A stretch of DNA of 7,840 nt, from positions 1 to 7,840 of the forward strand of contig CAMWWA010000052.1 in assembly GCA_947177825.1 (NCBI GenBank). Direction: 5' to 3'. Each line of letters starts with the position of its first letter. The first letter of the stretch is position 1. Below the pieces are notes generated by a model. The model did not search any database, was not told the origin of the DNA, and saw nothing but the letters and a program-made list of their open reading frames with translations. This stretch comes from an uncultured Clostridia bacterium (lineage in GTDB: Bacteria; Bacillota; Clostridia; Christensenellales; Borkfalkiaceae). A program made the translations under genes and the position numbers. This document shows positions 6,050 to 7,840 of this stretch, piece after piece.

Positions 6050-7651
6050 TTATTTGCTCTGCGAGTATTTAACAGAAGCCTTAATGAATTCCCTGAAAAT
6101 GGGGTGCGCCGACTGGGGACGCGACTTGAACTCGGGATGAAACTGCACGCCTATAAAGAAGTCGAGCGAGGGAATTTCCACCGCCTCAACCAGGGTGCCG
6201 TCGGGCGAGGTGCCGGCAATCTTCATACCCGCCTTTTCAATCTCAGCGCGGTAGTCGTTGTTGAATTCGTATCTGTGGCGGTGACGTTCGGAAATAGTGT
6301 CCTCGCCGTAGGAGGTCTTCATAATATCGCCGATGACCTTGCAGGGGTACGCGCCCAGGCGCATAGTGCCGCCCATCTTCACGCCGTACTGGTCGGGCAT
6401 AAGGTCGATTACGGGGTGCTTCGAATCGGGGTTGAACTCCGACGAATGCGCGTCCTTATAGCCGAGCACGTTGCGCGCGTACTCGATAACCGCCGTCTGC
6501 ATGCCCAGACATATGCCGAAATAGGGCAGGTTGTGCTTGCGCGAATATTCGGCGCAGATAAGCATACCCTCCACGCCGCGCGTGCCGAAGCCGCCGGGAA
6601 CTATTATGCCGTCAACGCCGCCCAGAACCTCGTCCTCGTTCTTGTGCGTAAGCGTTTCGGTATCCACCCACTTAATTTCAACCTTCGCGCCGTTTTCGTA
6701 GCCTGCGTGGGCAAGCGCCTCCGCAACCGAAAGATAGGCGTCGTGCAGCTGAACGTACTTGCCGCACAGCGCGATTTTAACAGTCTTGTCGCGCCCGTTG
6801 ATTCTTTGTATCATCTTGTTCCACTCGGTAAGGTCGATTACGCGGGGGTCAAGCTGCAGACGCTTGCAGACGATTTCGGAAAAGTTGCTCTTTTCCAGCA
6901 TTATAGGGCACTGGTAGAGCACGGGCATAGTCAGATTTTCTATGCAGCACTCGGGCTCCACGTTGCAGAACATTGCAATTTTGTCGCGGACGTCCTTGGG
7001 CATGGGCGCGTCGACGCGCGGAATAATTATGTCGGGGTTGATACCCATACCCTGCAATTCCTTTACGGAGTGCTGGGTGGGCTTGGACTTGAACTCTTCC
7101 GAGCCCGAAATGTAGGGAACGAGCGTTACGTGAATAAAGCAGCAATTGTCCCTGCCAACCTCGCGCGCAACCTGACGGATAGCCTCGATAAAGGGCTGGC
7201 TTTCGATATCTCCAATCGTGCCGCCGATTTCGGTTATAACGACGTCCGCGCCCGTGGTCTTGCCCACGTTGTAAATGAACGACTTAATCTCGTTGGTGAT
7301 GTGCGGAATAATCTGGACGGTCTGTCCCAGGTACTCGCCGTTTCTTTCCTTGTTGAGAACGTTCCAGTACACCTTGCCCGTGGTAAGGTTGGAGTACTTG
7401 TTCAGATTTTCGTCAATGAACCTTTCGTAGTGACCGAGGTCGAGGTCGGTTTCCGCGCCGTCGTCGGTGACGAAAACTTCACCGTGCTGAAAGGGGCTCA
7501 TGGTGCCGGGGTCGATATTGATATAGGGGTCGAGCTTCTGCGAAGCAACCTTATAGCCCCTGCACTTTAAAAGCCTGCCGAGCGATGCCGCGGTAATGCC
7601 CTTACCCAAGCCCGAAACAACGCCGCCCGTAACGAAAATGTACTTTGTCAT
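6050..7651 (-). CDS. pyrG: CTP synthase (glutamine-hydrolysing)
   Basis: PyrG makes CTP from UTP, ATP and glutamine, the last step of de novo pyrimidine nucleotide synthesis, in the cytoplasm. The 533-residue product is full length for the family. The N-terminal amidoligase domain (1 to ~270) has the P-loop-like [12 protein letters not shown] (12-23, Lys17), [15 protein letters not shown] (39-53), [16 protein letters not shown] (63-78) and [11 protein letters not shown] (141-151). The C-terminal class I glutamine amidotransferase domain (~290-533) has PGGFGTRG (352-359), nucleophile Cys381 in FGICLGMQ, and the His505/Glu507 pair in VQFHPEF. The ATG at 7651 has GGAG 8 bases upstream and matches the family start [10 protein letters not shown]. 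It has its own promoter. The leader is only about 40 bases, without the GGGC start or attenuator known from B. subtilis pyrG, so that CTP-sensing mechanism does not appear to apply. The gene is flanked on both sides by the structured repeat. Confidence 0.98.
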   Translation of the reverse strand: MTKYIFVTGGVVSGLGKGITAASLGRLLKCRGYKVASQKLDPYINIDPGTMSPFQHGEVFVTDDGAETDLDLGHYERFIDENLNKYSNLTTGKVYWNVLNKERNGEYLGQTVQIIPHITNEIKSFIYNVGKTTGADVVITEIGGTIGDIESQPFIEAIRQVAREVGRDNCCFIHVTLVPYISGSEEFKSKPTQHSVKELQGMGINPDIIIPRVDAPMPKDVRDKIAMFCNVEPECCIENLTMPVLYQCPIMLEKSNFSEIVCKRLQLDPRVIDLTEWNKMIQRINGRDKTVKIALCGKYVQLHDAYLSVAEALAHAGYENGAKVEIKWVDTETLTHKNEDEVLGGVDGIIVPGGFGTRGVEGMLICAEYSRKHNLPYFGICLGMQTAVIEYARNVLGYKDAHSSEFNPDSKHPVIDLMPDQYGVKMGGTMRLGAYPCKVIGDIMKTSYGEDTISERHRHRYEFNNDYRAEIEKAGMKIAGTSPDGTLVEAVEIPSLDFFIGVQFHPEFKSRPQSAHPIFREFIKASVKYSQSK

Positions 7652-7659
7652 AACTTTAT

Positions 7660-7663
7660 CTCC
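7660..7663 (-). promoter_or_regulatory. Ribosome binding site of pyrG
   Basis: On the - strand GGAG, within CCGGAGATAAAGTT, lies 8 bases ahead of the pyrG ATG. It is one of only two clear Shine-Dalgarno sites in the window, and it supports the 7651 start. Confidence 0.8.
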
Positions 7664-7670
7664 GGTTAAT

Positions 7671-7682
7671 TTACAACTGTAA
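7671..7682. other. Small palindrome in the pyrG leader
   Basis: TTACA-AC-TGTAA is a 5-bp inverted repeat with a 2-base centre. It lies roughly 9-20 bases downstream of the predicted pyrG start point. The position would suit an operator, but palindromes this short arise by chance in AT-rich leaders and no regulator can be named. Confidence 0.25.
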
Positions 7683-7696
7683 GTATAATATAATTC

Positions 7697-7725
7697 ATTG
7701 TAACATAAAAGCGGCGTAATTGCAA
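7697..7725 (-). promoter_or_regulatory. Vegetative (sigma-A type) promoter of pyrG with extended -10
   Basis: On the - strand the -35 is TTGCAA (7720-7725), the spacer is 17 bp (7703-7719), and the -10 is TACAAT (7697-7702) preceded by TATGT, an extended -10 motif. Each hexamer is one base from consensus. Transcription should start near 7690, giving a leader of about 40 bases to the ATG. AT-rich sequence upstream of the -35 could act as an UP element. Confidence 0.85.
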
Positions 7726-7738
7726 GATTATGCCGCTT
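7709..7738 (-). terminator. Hairpin overlapping the pyrG -35; possible terminator of the upstream - strand gene
   Basis: AAGCGGC (7709-7715) pairs with GCCGCTT (7732-7738). The inner TAAT (7717-7720) pairs with ATTA (7727-7730) next to a G-T pair, giving a 12-bp stem around the loop tgcaag. Read on the - strand the stem is followed by TTTTAT, like a weak intrinsic terminator for a gene beyond the right edge. The loop on the - strand is almost exactly the pyrG -35. It may end upstream transcription, serve as an operator, or both; the upstream gene is not visible. Confidence 0.5.
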
Positions 7739-7739
7739 G

Positions 7740-7755
7740 AAAAATTATAATTTTT
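7740..7755. other. Perfect AT palindrome upstream of the pyrG promoter
   Basis: AAAAATTATAATTTTT is its own reverse complement. It lies about 15-30 bases upstream of the -35 on the - strand, where A/T tracts can act as an UP element that contacts the RNA polymerase alpha subunit. A promoter-strengthening role is inference. Confidence 0.35.
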
Positions 7756-7766
7756 ATACCAATTTA

Positions 7767-7840
7767 ATCCCTCGGGTCAGAAGCGAGCAAGACAAGGAGC
7801 GTGAGGAAAACCCGAAGGAGTTTACAATGAAGTAAATGAC
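7767..7840. repeat. Intergenic structured repeat, copy B (cut by the right window edge)
   Basis: The 74 bases match 5926-5999 at 66 positions, with no gaps and in the same orientation. Only the left part is inside the window: the left outer arm (CGGGTCAGAAGC, 7773-7784), the AACCC arm (7809-7813) and the TTTAC/GTAAA hairpin (7821-7825 with 7832-7836). The right arms should lie just beyond the edge. The differences are substitutions only, and the block AGCAAGACAAGGAGCG and the 12 bases before the second ATG region are unchanged. The copy sits upstream of the pyrG promoter, so the two copies bracket the pyrG transcription unit. Confidence 0.8.

Noticed and set aside
6104..7570. A 488-codon open frame on the + strand antisense to pyrG
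   Set aside because: It lies entirely within pyrG, whose product matches CTP synthase over its full length. The antisense translation resembles no family and reflects codon bias on the other strand.
5926..7840. CRISPR-like array from the two repeats
   Set aside because: There are only two copies, separated by a full pyrG gene, with a repeat unit over 70 bases and no regular spacers.

Overview
The window looks like chromosomal core sequence from an endospore-forming Bacillota, most likely class Clostridia. The evidence is a full-length SpoIIE sporulation phosphatase, the one-step LL-diaminopimelate aminotransferase route to lysine and peptidoglycan, and a roughly balanced base composition (by eye about half G+C) with AT-rich intergenic gaps. 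No species can be named from the sequence alone.

Layout: on the + strand, the 3' part of mnmG (tRNA wobble-uridine modification, cut by the left window edge) is followed after 71 bases by a complete spoIIE. A strong 12-bp hairpin between spoIIE and malQ serves as a shared terminator for two converging transcription units. On the - strand, read from right to left, come pyrG (CTP synthase), dapL (LL-DAP aminotransferase) and malQ (4-alpha-glucanotransferase). pyrG has a clear vegetative promoter with an extended -10. dapL and malQ are only 4 bases apart and very likely co-transcribed. Whether pyrG transcription continues into dapL is open, because a long structured repeat fills most of the 142 bases between them.

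The protein-coding genes are ordinary housekeeping or sporulation genes, and all have intact catalytic motifs. The less ordinary material is intergenic. A repeat of about 120 bp occurs in the same orientation on both sides of pyrG (copy A complete, copy B cut by the right window edge). It can fold into a long interrupted hairpin with 12-bp terminal arms. It also carries a ribosome-binding-site-like AAGGAG followed by start-Lys-stop and then directly by a second ATG. In addition, spoIIE has no visible Shine-Dalgarno sequence; its ATG lies 7 bases after a TATAAT embedded in a perfect 16-bp palindrome, which suggests a leaderless transcript.

The proteins do not form one pathway. They cover tRNA modification, forespore sigma-F activation, maltodextrin/glycogen metabolism, lysine/cell-wall precursor synthesis and pyrimidine nucleotide synthesis. 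I see no CRISPR array, tRNA, rRNA, insertion sequence, defence gene or phage gene, and no stretch over 300 bases lacks a gene.
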